Assembly (NCBI RefSeq): GCF_019399895.1
Contig: NC_091864.1
Coordinates: 13,618,001-13,682,000 of the forward strand
Source: Cardiocondyla obscurior
Lineage: Eukaryota > Arthropoda > Insecta > Hymenoptera > Formicidae
DNA: 64,000 nucleotides
Direction of reading: 5' to 3'
Shown here in pieces: positions 1 through 13,217 of this stretch (its first letter is position 1; each line of letters starts with the position of its first letter). The position numbers and the translations under genes were made by a program. Below the pieces are notes generated by a model. That model searched no databases. It saw only the letters and a list, made by a program, of their open reading frames with translations, and was not told where the DNA came from.

Positions 1-1404
1 AGCTTAACGACCGCAGGCATGTTCCGAAGAATTTTAGCGCGGAAAACGGGATGCATGCTTCGCGTGTTATTGCAGCGCAACGTCGGCAAATTTTGCAACG
101 GTTGCCAGTTTCTTTCATTTAAATTTCGGTCACTCGAAAATAAAAGGGAGAAAAAAAAGAAAAAAAAAAAAACTTGCAGCTGTGAAAGTTAATTAAATTC
201 AACCAAATTAGTAATATAAGAGGATAGAGGTCTCAGCGAATTTAATTAACTTCAGTGAAATTAAATTAAATTTGCCGTTTATAAAGCTATTTATAAGATT
301 AATCTGGCGTTTACGATTGTAGCTCAGCCCGTATGGAACAATACTCGTTACTGGAAGCTAAAATAATTTTTCCCCCGATAAAAGTATCGGGGTGGAAAAG
401 CTAGTTAGAGAGCCATCAGACCGACCTATTTTCAAGCTGTACAATTTGCGAGGCGCGCGAGCCGAGGTCAAACCTAAGTTTTCTATTTTTTTTTTATATA
501 TATAAATTATTTTCCCCAACTTTTTTCATTTACGTTAGTGCTCCTAACGAAGGCGCGGCCGTGTCTTAACGCTATGTCACTCATCGCTGATAAACAGATA
601 TAATGCGGACGTAAGAATAAATAGAAATAGTTTGTCGCGTGGGCGCAAAAAATTCTCAAACATCACGGAGAACACTCCCCAGGGAAAATTGGGAAGGAAT
701 TACGAGAAGGAACGAAGAAAAACAACGGCGGTGCACCTGCCGTGAAAATAGCATCGGGAAACCGCCTGTCCTTGGAGTATTGTGTAACACGCTCGCCGTC
801 ACTCTCCGTCTTAAGCTGAGCGTTGCTGAGAGCCTTAAAATTTTCCTAACCCTCTTTTCACATCACCCTGTATACCCGACCTCGCAACCGGCGGGCACGA
901 GGTCATTTACCCCGTAAATTACAAGATACCGAGATTGCGCCCCCGTGATTTACGTCATGTGCGTAAGGCAAGCACCGACGAATTTAACTATCGGAAACAG
1001 AAACTAACATGAGTGATCGTCGGCGAATACGCGCGGAACTCGATGGTTCACGTCGAGATCCCGCCGTGCATCTCTTTGCCACACAAATTCGCGAATTATT
1101 TCGGCTCGATCGATCCCTAATCGAGACATAATTCGCGTGGGAACCGCGCTCGCCACCGATTGACCGACGACAATTTTATCTCCGCGTCGAAGCGAGGCAT
1201 GCGAAAATCGATCAGGTTTAGTCAGCGAGCGAATTTTCACCGCAAGAAATTTCTTTTTTTTTTTCTTATTTCCTGGATACGAGTGCTGATAGCGTTGATG
1301 GCGCGCTATTATACCTGTGCCATTCGTTACGTTGCTCAGTGCCTCGTTCACGTCTTCATTTACGCGCGATGTATCTCGCGCGCGGATAATGGCTAACAGG
1401 TGCA

Positions 1405-1430
1405 CCATTATCTGCCCGCGCAGATAATGG
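1405..1430. repeat. perfect 11-bp inverted repeat with GATA cores
   Basis: CCATTATCTGC at 1405-1415 and GCAGATAATGG at 1420-1430 are exact reverse complements around a 4-nt loop. Further GATAAT copies lie at about 1385 and 1449, so four GATA-type cores fall within roughly 70 bp. It could be a GATA-factor site cluster or chance. Confidence 0.4.
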
Positions 1431-4400
1431 ACGTCTCATTGTGCCGCGGATAATCGGAAGCTACGGTATCTCATCTCTCCGCCGCTCCTTTCATAGGTAA
1501 GATCCAGACAGACGGGTATCGTTAACGCGAAACTGGAATACCGCCGGGGACTCTGGCTTCGGCGGAGTGACGTAAGGACGAATCCTGACGTTCGATCCGC
1601 CCGGGCCGCCGATGTCGTCGTCACCGCAACAAGTTGCACGACGAACTCGCTCTCCCGAGAACTCGTCTTCGAGATGCCGCGGTGCCATTTCCCTCCCGCG
1701 GGTGCACCCCGGGGTGCTGTGCGCGTGTGTCGAATGCAAAATACACGGGGACCGTGTCGCGCGGAGATACGCGACGTTAGCGGTGCACCACGTCGGCGAC
1801 GATCGGTCTTGATTTATGAAGCGGGCGGCGCGTGTTCAAACGTCGGAAACAAGGACGCTGCGGGTTTTCGCGTATACGCCGTTAACGATTCGAAATAGCC
1901 AGCTACCGTATCCAACGTACCCGGCGAGGTCGCCTATTTTGCCTCGTCGCTTGGTATCGGGAGCAATCTCCCTATATCACCCCGGAACGATCGCAACGAT
2001 TATTCGACCGGCGTAGGAAACGCTCGCAGCACCGGCCGTTATCAGGTAACGCTCAGGTGAGATTGATCAAGCTAATTACGAGACGAGCGGAAATCTCTCG
2101 CGATGATAAACGGAGGCTGCGGATAAGGGAAAACGAGTAACGCCCATTTACCTCGAGCGTATTGTATACTTTTCGAGACGTAAGACGAACGAGAATCCTC
2201 TACTCCCCGTGCAATATATTACGGCAATTGTTCCCCGGCGATAGGGCAACATATATAAATTGCACTCGTCACAATGCAATTTCCGAAATACAGATTATTT
2301 AAGCGGCACCGAATTGCCACAGATAGATTTCGTTTTAACGTTTTTGTTTTATATGTTGTACGCGATTAAATAGGTCAATTAGTTACGTACGCTTGCAGGT
2401 TTCACGTATCCAGCTAGACGCGCACTCATTATTATCGTTGTGTCCATAATAACATTTCGGTGTTATTGACCTACCAATTATACCGGTTCTGCTTCGCGGA
2501 TATTATTACGTTACGCAAAGTTGAAATATGCGCAGTCATAAATTTTATCAAATAACAAGGCTTTTTAAATAAACGTATATTTAAGGGGCAGAGCGTAATA
2601 AAAAAAAAAAAAAAAGACAATTTATCTATATTGCGTTTATAAAATCGCGCATGCTAAAGTAGAACGCATCGAAATAATAAAAAATATTATTTCCATGCTC
2701 ATCGCGATAAGCTCTTCACGACACATATAAATGCAGTTAATTATTTTTATCGTCGACGAATAAAAGAAAATGTGGAAATGTAATTTTTATATATTGAACA
2801 TTCTATGTATATCAACGACATTAAAAACCTTGAAAGTTTTTTATTTCCATTTTCCACGAAACATGAGAAGCATTATTGAATTTTCTTGTTTAGTGACGAG
2901 CGTATGGTTTTCCTTAGAGTGAAAATTATCTTTACAAAACTAAAATTTTGTGTACAAAATCTATGTGAGCGAGAAAACGACGTCGGAAGAGAGAGAATAA
3001 AGAAAGAGAAAGAATGAGGAAAAAAAACCCATCGTGTAGCAAAAAGGCAATGAAAAAGGAAGAGAGCAAAAAAAATGCACCTAGCCTCGTTTCGCAAAAC
3101 GGATGAACTCCGATAAAGAGCAATAAACGCAATTACATGTTACCCGTAATCAGATGAGATACACCTCGTAATTGCGCTTCCTTTGCGGACTAATCGCAGG
3201 TGAAGATACAAAGATACAGATACAGCTCTGATAAGTCTGCGGAAACTGGCGGTTTTCCGTTTGGATTATTTCACTTCTTTTCCCAGACTGACCGCTATTG
3301 TTTTCGCTCGCCAGTCCGTATTACGTGTATGATACTGACACACTGTACCGCAGTGTTGATAGGGGTTTGTGTACGTGTGTGTGTGTGTGGTTTTGTATGC
3401 TGGGTTATGTACCGCGTATATTTATTTCGTCCGAGGTTCGACCGCGTCCTTCACACGACGTGCGAAATTGTAACGGCGGAGGCAACTCGACTTCCCGGCG
3501 TGGAGAATAAATTTACGATACTTTGCTTTGGCACCGCGAAAGATGCGTCACCGAGCTTTTGTCTCGTATAAGTCGAAGTTACACGTACTTTCAATTAAAT
3601 CCTTGATTCCCCGACTAACAGATCACTGTCCTTTTATTTCGCAGCGACGTCCAATGCCCATTGAGATAAATTGGAAAGATAAACTAACGCGCAGATAATA
3701 ACCGCAGTTCCACGACAGTGCACATCTAATTTCCTGCGAACTGATCCGTTTAATTGTGAGCATGCACTAGCGCCGGTCTAACAGTAATTTATACATATGT
3801 ATATTCGTCTCCTCCTACACGATAAACGAAGGTATCTCTTTTTAAGTTTAAATGATAAAGATAGTTTTGATTTTTGATTGAGATTTTTTCATGCGCGAAG
3901 AATGCTAAAAGCTATTTCTAATGACTAAAATAATGAAGTTAATTATCGGCAACAATTGTATTATTTTCCGACAAAATGGAATTTAATTCGTGACCCCTGA
4001 TAAAATTGACCAATTATTAATTACACTAATTACAGTAAAAAATTAACGGATAACGTATGTGTAAACATTTTCCCCGTACTACAATCGATTAACATCGGTC
4101 CTGCAACGGTATGTTGGAATATGCTCAACAAATGTTTGCAGAAGTGTCTAAAATGCTCGAAATATCTGCATGAAATTACTTGCAAAATGGTAATGTAATA
4201 TCGTAAAATAGCTTTATTCCAAAATTCTCTCGCCAGAAATTAGCAACGTTACAAAATCAACTGAAGAGTTTGCCCTACAATTATTAAATTTTGTTCGCGC
4301 GGGATGTTCCGTATCGCAATTTTTAGCTTTTACTTATGAATTCTTGAATAAATTTGCATTTATTTTATTTTTAATTATTTTTTTATCAACCGTTCTCTTT

Positions 4401-5187
4401 CATTCCGTCAGAGAACTTCCGAGAAAATCATCACCTTTTGCTACAATTATAATATTTAATGCCAACTTATCCCTGTGATTAAACGTTGAACTCAAACTTC
4501 CGAAAGTAAAGTCAATTTGGATGAATAATGAAGTTTCATTATATTTAATTTAACGTTCGCGGAAGTTTCGCATCTTCATTTACAATCGTTCGCGTTTTAG
4601 AACCCTATTACAGACTGCTACGACGTTTCAATTAAGCCACGATCAATTCTGATAAGCAAAGAAATAAAACTGTAAATATTTCTTACGTTTCAATTATTCT
4701 CACTTATTAATGATCCTTTTCGTTTGCGGGCGTGATTAACCGAGATTTTTAATCCTACCATAAAAATTGATAAAAACTACGCGCGAATAACAATCTCGAA
4801 AATAGAGTCTCAAAATTCGGAGCGTGAATGAAAAATACATATAAATTACTTGGCGTGATATTTAAAAACTGATAATTATTATTGATGGTTATATGTAAAA
4901 AGATCCAGCAAAAAAAGCTAACGAGAAGATATAAATGTTCAATATCGTTGTACTTCAATCGTATTAATGATATTATTTTACGTTCGCAAGTACGCGTCAT
5001 TTAAAATATTTAAATGTTGCGCTCGACATTGGAGCTTTTATATACGAGGCCGCGCATTTACAATAACTGACAAGCCATATGCAGCGTATTTTCCAGGACA
5101 CGCCCGTTAGAATTTAAAATTTCGAGAGATAAACGTTAGAATTTAAAATCGCAGTGCACGGCGACTACGCGCTTCACCCACCCGTCG

Positions 5188-5221
5188 TTGAAATATACAA
5201 ATACATATATGTATATTTCAA
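5188..5221. repeat. AT-rich inverted repeat
   Basis: TTGAAATATAC at 5188-5198 and GTATATTTCAA at 5211-5221 are exact reverse complements around a 12-nt AT loop that is itself partly palindromic. No target-site duplication or transposon sequence was seen around it, so this is recorded as structure only. Confidence 0.35.
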
Positions 5222-5279
5222 TACAAAAGATTTATAAACAGCGAGAAGTGCAATTTTAATTGTTTATCTACAAATCCAT

Positions 5280-6560
5280 TAAGTGAAACGTACGGGCTTG
5301 CGAAAATACGTTCCCGGGATGATTTCTCGCGAATACGCGTCTCACCGATCGGCGACGCCCCGCGGTTATCAGGAAGTCGCGCGAGTCGTCCTTCCCGGAA
5401 GGACGCGACGCCATCTGATGCTTTCTCCAGATCGCGCGTCTTCTTTTCTCCTCCACTCCTTTCGCGCGCGGAAAAAAAGGACGCGCGCGCTTACGTAAGA
5501 TGGAGATTGTCGCGCGTCGAGATTTTGTTGCCGGGCAAAAATAAGCGCGACGCGCGATCCATCTCGTACTTCAGGAATTCGTCTTTGAACGCAGGTTACG
5601 GACGCCATTCGGCGGGCAGAAGCTACGTACGTTTCCACGCATGGCACCGGTCATCGACGCATCAGGTGTCAGTCACCTCGAACGTCCCGAGAACGCGAAA
5701 GTCTCGTACGCGCACACTGATCTGTCGCACGCACGCATCGTTGTTTCCCACGAGGGAAAACGAAAACTTGGACAAAACAACCGTGCCATCACGTCGCGGC
5801 GACGGACTCGCGAGTGGAGCGTCATGCGATCGTACATGCCGCGTTGGCGAAGCACACGTAGGAATAGAACGACGTGTGTTACTCGAAACTTTCCGAGGTA
5901 ATATGACGACGATTGCTTCCCGCAAAGATCGAGAGTCGCCGGCGATCGTGCAAGGAATGAAAGAGAGATAACGATGGACGCGATCGGTCGACGGAAGGAC
6001 AACGGAGTGAAGTTGTACCGCTTACCTGACGTTCCGTTGACCGTGGCAGCTCCAGCCGTGACCCGTGGTGACCGTCGCCAGCCGCAGCTTCGCCGTCGTC
6101 CAACGTCGTCTTCGTTCCGCGTGGCGTGCGCGCCTTTCACTAGTTTCGCAATCGATGTAGAGGATGCGGCGTGGATTCCTCGCTGACGTCCTCGCTCTGC
6201 GCGGCGCCGGTTTCAGCGTCTCGGATCACACGCGACGCGTGTCGATCGGCGCAAATGATCGACAAACTTCACCACAGAAGTGATGAGATTACACCGCGCG
6301 CACAAACGCGAGGACTGCGAAGCGGAGTAAGGTGTAAGTCCATCCGAACGCCCCCATCGGTCAGCTGCTACTGGCCGCCCGACACCGACGTCACCGACAA
6401 CGAGGCGCTAGACGGGGTGGATGGTGGGTGCGACGTTCCCACCATCTGGCGGCGCATACGCAAACCACGACGCCAATTGTTGGCCATCGTCGACGCTATT
6501 CCACCCGCGCGAATAAAAAGGCAAAAGGGAGAGAAAAATAACCACAAAAAATAATCAACT
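5280..6560. promoter_or_regulatory. CpG-rich block, possible promoter or first exon
   Basis: GC and CpG content rise sharply here against AT-rich flanks. That opens long frames on both strands, and none resembles a known protein or begins with a convincing ATG. On the minus strand a good 5' splice site (CAG|gtaagc) lies at about 6026-6032, so the block may hold an untranslated first exon of a gene running left out of the window. This is inference from composition and one splice signal. Confidence 0.3.
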
Positions 6561-7044
6561 ATTTTAAGTAATTCGAAGTAGAGGATTTCTGAAAAGTAAT
6601 AAACATTATGCGATTAGGATGTGTATCTCTTTCTTGTAGCGCAGTTACTTCTTAATTACTTAATAATATTATGTACCTTCGAATATAAAGTTTCTGCCGA
6701 GGTTCCGATAAAAAATAAACATTGAGTATAATGCGGACTCAATACAGAATTTGTTTTTCACTATGAAAAGCTTGTCACTGAAGTACTTTATCAGTTGCCG
6801 ATGTAAAAATCTACGGTTCTAAACAACTCTCTTGTGTACCCGGAGGTGCGACTGCGACCACTACGACTAAATTGTGAGTTTCTAACTGCGACCGTGCAAC
6901 TGCACTTTTGTGATGTGGAAGCGTAAAACAATATGGCTGCCCATTGAGAACGTCTGTCAAAGATCTAAGTGTCCTGATTGCGAATAATTATCGGGATACT
7001 TGGTATCCCCATTTCGAAAGATTATCGTGAGATAAAACAAAATA

Positions 7045-10000
7045 ATGTTGACGGCAGCCGCGAGTATGTCCAACAATGGTGGCTCCTACAGCGTCGAAAG
7101 ACCACCGACTCCAGATGCGGATATTTTCGATATGGAAATCTCTTCCTTCATGAGCGGATTATTTCACTCCGATTACAAGAAGTAATTAATTTAGAAGTGA
7201 TTTGCGTAGCTTTTTTTTTATTTGCACAATTAATTGTTTCGTTAAATGCTGGATGACAGTTAAAAGCTAACTTAAAACATAAAACCTGTTATGAATATTT
7301 AATTAATGTTTTGTTGTCTATGTATTATTGCTAGCTGATTGTACATAGTGGAAACATATTTAATTATGTAAATGAACATTTTCATAAAAACGTATGTTTC
7401 AGACATGATGATCTTAAAGAGATGCTGGACAGTAATAAAGATGGACTTAAGTTGGAAGCAATGAAACGTATAATTGGGGTAATTACATAATTAAGATCTA
7501 TTAGAAAGTAATATTTGTAATAATTGGATCTTTTCTTTAGATGATAGCAAAAGGAAAAGATGCATCTGATATGTTTCCGGCTGTTGTAAAAAATGTAGTA
7601 TCTAAAAACATTGAAGTAAAAAAGTTGGTGTATGTCTACTTAGTTCGTTATGCAGAAGATCAGCAAGATCTAGCACTTCTATCTATATCAACGTTTCAAA
7701 GGGCTTTAAAAGATCCTAATCAACTAATAAGAGCAAGTGCTTTAAGGGTATTGTCCAGTATACGGGTTTCCATGATAGTACCAATAGTAATGTTGGCCAT
7801 TAAAGACTCAGCCAGTGATATGTCGCCGTATGTACGCAAAACTGCTGCTCACGCTATTCCTAAATTATACTCATTGGATCATGAGCAGAAGGAAGAATTG
7901 ATAAGTGTACTAGAAAAACTGCTTTCTGACAAAACCACTTTGGTGGTAGGTTCAGCAGTAATGGCTTTTGAAGAAGTATGTCCAGAAAGAATAGACCTTA
8001 TCCACAAAAATTATAGAAAATTGTGCAATTTGTTAGTAGACGTTGAAGAATGGGGCCAAGTGGTTATTGTTAACACACTCACTAGATATGCTAGAACACA
8101 ATTTGTTAATCCAAATATAGACGTAAGTTTATATTACTAAAAAATGCATAGAGAGAAATAATTCTAGCTAACATAATAAATTAAATAATTACAGAGTTTA
8201 GAAGAAGATGATAATCGGCCATTTTACGACTCGGATTCCGATTCTTCTAATACAAAAAAACCGAAATTTACATTAGATCCTGACCATCGTTTATTATTGA
8301 GGAACACAAAACCTTTATTACAAAGTCGAAATGCATCTGTAGTAATGGCAGTTGCTCAATTATACCATCATGCAGCGCCCAGAAGTGAAGTTATGATCGC
8401 TGCAAAAGCACTAATAAGATTGTTAAGGGGCCATAGAGAAGTACAAAGTATTGTACTTCATTGTATCGCTAGCATATCGATAACGAGAAAGGTGAGTATG
8501 ACATTAAAGAATTCATTTACAATAATATAATTTATTTACATAATATATATAGTATATTTTTAATATAATACTTAATATACTTTAATATACTTTTTGTATT
8601 TAACAGGGAATGTTTGAACCTTTCTTGAAATCGTTCTTTGTACGAACTTCCGATCCTACTCACATAAAACTTCTGAAACTTGATATATTAACGAACTTGG
8701 TGACTGAAACCAGCATTAGTGTAATATTGAGAGAATTTCAAACATACATCTCCAGCAGTGACAAAGAATTTGTCGGTGCCAGCATTCAGGCAATCGGCAG
8801 ATGTGCAAGTAATATTAAAGAAGTGACTGACATGTGTCTTAACGGGCTGGTATCATTACTGAGTAATAGAGATGGTAAATTTTTATTGCAAAATTGTATA
8901 ATGTATTAGGCTTCATATTATATAGTACATCATATTAAATATGCTGACTTATTTTTCCACAGAGGCTATTGTGGCGGAAAGTGTTGTGGTGATAAAAAAT
9001 CTCCTCCAAACGCAACCGAATGAGCATAAAGATATCATCGCTCACATGGCAAAATTAATGGATTTTATAACTGTTCCACAAGCTAGAGCATCTATTCTGT
9101 GGCTTCTAGGCGAATACTCCGACAGAGTTCCTAAAATAGCACCAGACGTACTTCGAAAAATGGCGAAAAGTTTCGTGAACGAACAAGATATTGTGAAACT
9201 GCAAACTTTGAACTTAGCTGTAAAATTGTGTTTGAACAACCCCTCACAAACAAAACCGTTTTGTCAATATGTCTTTCAGCTTGCCAAATACGATCAAAAT
9301 TATGACATTAGAGACCGTGCGCGTTTTCTACGGCATTTTATCTTCGAAGAAGAAGGGGACACAAAAATGCTTTCACAGTTTGCGAAAAAAATTTTTCTTG
9401 CGCCGAAACCGGCGCCGACCTTAACGTCCAGATTTAAAGAATCAGAGTATCAATTAGGCACTTTATCTCACTATCTGGATATGCCATGTGTGGGATACCG
9501 TCCTTTACCGCCTTTTCCAGAAGTTACACAAGATCCATCTGTGCGAGACGTCGCGCCATCCACCGCTCAAGAACTCAAAGAAGAACGTCATAATAGAAGA
9601 GAAAAGGAGAAAAAGAAAAAAGAAAAGGAGAAACCATTCTACAGTGACGAGGAAAGCACTCCCGCTGAAGGTAATTAACTTTTATGTTCGACAATCAATA
9701 TTTATACATGTACTATATACTTAAAATGCTTTAAAATTTCAGACTCAGATAATCAGTCATCTGATTCTTCGTCTAGCGAATCTTCAAATGAAGATAGCGA
9801 TTCTTCAGAATATACAAGTGATTCGGATAAATCCGAAATGGGCAGCGGAAAGAAAAATGAAACTAAATCCGATGATTCCGAAAGCGAATCGTCGAGTGAT
9901 GAAGAATCAGATTCTGAAGATGAGGAAGAAGAAGAAGAGAGCGAAACTCAGGAAAATGAAGAAGAAAAGCCGAAAGTTATCAAGCAAGAAGTAAAAGAAA

Positions 10001-11083
10001 AGCCAAAAAGTAACTTTGATCTGCTATTGGATCTCGATGACGGTTAGTTAATTGACAAAAAATTAATTGATAAAAACATTAGCATTTATTAATTAATGCA
10101 TTTATTATATTTTTTTCACAGTTGTTCCAATGACTCCTGTAATGACGCCTAGTTTGGGTGGTTTTCTTACTCCAATTAATTCAATAGTTACAGACGGTGT
10201 CCGAGAAGTATCGACATCGTATGTTCCATTACAAAAAACTATTTTGTTAAATAGTATTACAGGGCATGGTTTAAAAATTGAATATAGATACACAAGATCG
10301 CAGCATTTAGTTAGCTCGAATTTGGTTAGTATTGAGTTAACGTTCTCTAATGAAAGCAACGATGTCATTAAGGAGATACAAATAGGAAATAAAGTAAGTA
10401 ACGTTTCATGTACGTAACATATAAATGTTATTAATATATAATATATTTTATCTGTATTTTATTTATTTTATTTATTTTCAGAATTTGCAAAAGGGTATGT
10501 TTATCCATGATTTTACACAAATATCGTCTTTCGAACCAAATGCCTCGTTATCTTCGACGTTGGGTGTTAATTTCAATGATTCTACTCAATCGGCAAACTT
10601 CAACATCGATTTTACAATTAATGATGAAAAACATTCATGTCCGGTTAGTATCAAACCACCGATTGGAGAGATAATAAGATCTGTAACTTTACCTGAAAGC
10701 ATGTTTAACACTGAAAAAAGCAAATTAAAAGGAATGAACGAGCATATAGCGAAAATACCGTATTCAGGGAATAAAAATGCTCTTTCTCAAAAAGTGTTCG
10801 AAACTGCAAATGTTGCAAGAGTATCCAACGAGGATGAGATTATGAGGTAAGACGTGCATTGATTTCACAGTTATATTTTCACAATTAAATATCTTTTAAT
10901 TAAGTTTAAAAACTAAGCATTACAATTGTTGACAGGTTTGCCGCTAATACTTTAGCATCTAAATCGTTGGTACTGGTGACAATAAAATTCATTGACGCCG
11001 AACAACTGGAAGTTTGCGTAAATTGTGAAAAAATGGTTATAGGATCAATTTTGTTGAACGAATTTAAAAGTAATTTAAAATAA
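7045..11083 (+). CDS. rb: AP-3 complex subunit beta (ruby/AP3B)
   Basis: Large beta chain of the AP-3 adaptor, which sorts cargo from endosomes to lysosomes and lysosome-related organelles such as pigment granules. Exons: 7045-7181, 7403-7478, 7541-8122, 8195-8491, 8607-8874, 8963-9670, 9743-10042, 10122-10393, 10482-10846, 10936-11083. All joins are GT-AG and in phase, giving 1050 residues against about 1,090 in human AP3B1. Residues about 45-690 are the adaptin HEAT-type trunk, with near-identical stretches to vertebrate AP3B such as [13 protein letters not shown] and [13 protein letters not shown]. Exon 7 (about 690-790) encodes the Ser/Asp/Glu/Lys-rich hinge typical of AP-3 beta. The remainder is the C-terminal appendage. 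I chose the ATG at 7045 because it opens the first in-phase exon; a second Met lies seven codons later. An AATAAA lies 24 nt after the stop. The gene is convergent with the FAM169-like gene. Confidence 0.95.
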
Positions 11084-11106
11084 AGCGGATATATACTAAT
11101 TACGGG

Positions 11107-11112
11107 AATAAA
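11107..11112 (+). terminator. polyadenylation signal of AP-3 beta
   Basis: An AATAAA hexamer starts 24 nt past the AP-3 beta stop codon, inside the 281-bp gap to the convergent neighbour. A further AATAA-type motif occurs near 11277, so alternative 3' ends are possible. Confidence 0.4.
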
Positions 11113-11364
11113 TAATACCGATTCCTACGTTTATGAGGCAATTTGAATACTCCTTTCTTCGTTACGTAATGGTAAATTTTTTAAAATAATCTATTCCATT
11201 AAAATTTCATATATATACGTATATGCGTATAATGTATGTATATATGTATATGCATTTATTAAGATGTGCAAATGTATAAATAAGCATATATAAGTATTAT
11301 ATACAATACAACATCCTGTTATGCCACTGTGATGGCTTTTATAATAAATTCTAACTGCTTTTTG

Positions 11365-12164
11365 TCATAAGGCTGCTCTTTTCAAGCTACACCATACCAA
11401 TTGCTGAGATCCACTGATATCGCAGTCCGCTACCTCCCAGAAATGTAACCGGTACTCCTTGCGACTCATCAGGAACGTCTTCAATACTGTAAGAAAACAA
11501 AATTTCCACGTGTATATCATTATAAACACGTTACATCGCTGGATCTGGATACTCACTTTTCAACATCCCGTTGGAGATCGGCTTAGAAAAACCAATGTCC
11601 TCGTTCGGAAAGCGAGTGATCACGTCGAGGAGGATTCCTGTACCGAAACCTTGATTCCTATACTCCGAACGAATGTACGCCGTATCTACCACAGGCATCA
11701 CGTATCTCTCTTTCGTTGAAAATACTTCCGTACCTTATTGAATAATTAAGAATTTTATACCTATATTTTTTTCCGGAATATTTCTTAACATTATGTAATT
11801 ACCTGTAGGTTTAACAGTGTAAAACCCGATCGCCTTGCCTCCTTGCCACCTTAGAAACACGACATCGAACTCATCCACTAAAGCATACAACGACTCGAGC
11901 TTGTCGGGCTGTGGCGTATCAAAGTCTGGATAGACGATTTGACTTAGTACATAAAAGAGCACCTTATCACGATTCGTTTGGACCTCCCGCCATTCATCGT
12001 CAAGTCGATCGTAGTAAACTCTGTCAACGTCGATTACCTCATCGTTTAACGTTACTGCCACAAAATGATCACCGTCGACGCAGTCTATACGACAGACATC
12101 GCCCTGAATGTTCAAGCTCGGTAGATCGAGTCGGACCGATTTCGTTTGTACATATCGTCTGCAT
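11365..12164 (-). CDS. FAM169-like protein with GNAT-like region (5' exon missing)
   Basis: Resembles vertebrate FAM169A/B (SLAP75), nuclear-envelope-associated proteins of unclear biochemistry with an acetyltransferase-like fold. Exons in transcript order: about 12164-11803, 11724-11557, 11486-11365; joins are in phase. The key match is GKAIGFYTVKPT, almost the FAM169 motif GEAIGFYSVKPTG. It is preceded by a DKVLFYVLSQIVY segment and followed by VVDTAYIRSEYRNQGFGTGI, where the RNQGFGTG part looks like an acetyl-CoA-binding loop. The last exon ends in an aromatic LHFWEV segment like the FAM169 LLWEVEG region. There is no ATG in this frame in the first exon; an acceptor (ttatag) sits at 12165, so at least one upstream coding exon exists and I could not place it. 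The family call is good and the function unknown. Product is at least 217 residues. Confidence 0.75.
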
Positions 12165-13217
12165 CTATAAATTGATCGCGTTAATATATTTTATATAAAA
12201 ATATTTCTCTCATATAGAAGTGCGAATAGCAAGTGTAAGCTTATATTTTACAAGCGAAAATTGAGGAACAAGCACAACTGAAAGATCATTACGTAATCGA
12301 TCAGTTTTAATATTGATCACGCGACAAACTAATCGGAAAACGGAATCATAAACCGAGTGACACAAATTCGATAGAAAACAAATAACCTCGAACATATCAT
12401 CTCGAGCGGACAGAACGCGGATAACACGTCGTGATAAGAGAAAAAATGCTTGTTTTAGATCGCTCTGTGAAAAAGTGCACCTTATTAACTGATAAGAATA
12501 ATTCAGTTGTCGCTCTTGGACTGCCTTATCGGTGAAGTATGCGCATGTGACAAGTGCGTTATTTCCAATTATGATATACGCGGGAAGCAATGCTTAAATT
12601 CGACACAGAGATTTTCACAAATCGATATATTTATTTTTCAACATAAAACGTGAGACATATTTTCTATATACTAACTGTTTAAACCTTTATTCTTGCACAG
12701 CTCAATGTTTAACTCTAGACTGACATTTAAAAGAGGAGCAATCGTAAAGTGAAAGCAAGTAGCGTTTTTAACAAAAGTCTTATTATCAAGAACTTCGAAT
12801 ACATATATTACGCAATCATCATTCGACTCGAAGAAAGGAGTTAAAAATTTATCGGTCAGTGTCAGATGACAACGTCGAAATGAAGGTCAACGATCGCGAC
12901 TTTTTTCGCTGTCCAAGACGCGGATGTGCACACGTCCGCCGTTCTATTGATAACGCAAGAGCATTTCATTGAGAGACGCGCCTCGATAGCAATTTGATAC
13001 GGCATGGAGCGTGTCACGCGTTCGCCTATATACACCCGCGTGCGCGTCGCGTCGCGCAGTCGGAGTTGGTCATCGTCCCAACGGAGTCTCTGATGCATGT
13101 GTTGAGAGCCCGAGGTCGACCACCCAGGACCCTCGGAGGAGCACGCGTGGCTCCAGTCAGCCGCGCCATCAGCTGAGCGTGACCTGTGTGACACGGGCAG
13201 GACTCGTTCCTCCTCTG
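12165..13217. promoter_or_regulatory. divergent intergenic region between FAM169-like and TPC1 genes
   Basis: This holds the unplaced first exon of the FAM169-like gene and the TPC1 5' end. From about 12990 the sequence becomes CpG-rich. A TATATA-like element near 13025-13032 followed by a TCGGAG/CAGTCG stretch could be the TPC1 start region. I saw no coding frame I can defend. Confidence 0.35.

Larger units (their letters stand above)
1..5279. other. non-coding stretch, no gene recognised
   Basis: I see no supportable gene here. Open frames are short, low in complexity or lack ATG starts. The sequence is mostly AT-rich with A/T homopolymer runs (for example near 155-170, 480-500 and 2600-2615), a GT run at 3374-3389, and two small inverted repeats at 1405-1430 and 5188-5221. 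It may be intergenic or lie inside a large intron of a gene outside the window. Confidence 0.5.

Noticed and set aside
373..392. Terminator-like hairpin CCCCGATA/TATCGGGG
   Set aside because: The window is eukaryotic, so an intrinsic terminator makes no sense; an 8-bp stem alone is weak evidence.
5283..6554. Several 60-155 codon frames on both strands
   Set aside because: Overlapping frames on both strands in CpG-rich DNA, mostly without ATG starts, Arg/Ser-rich and with no family resemblance.
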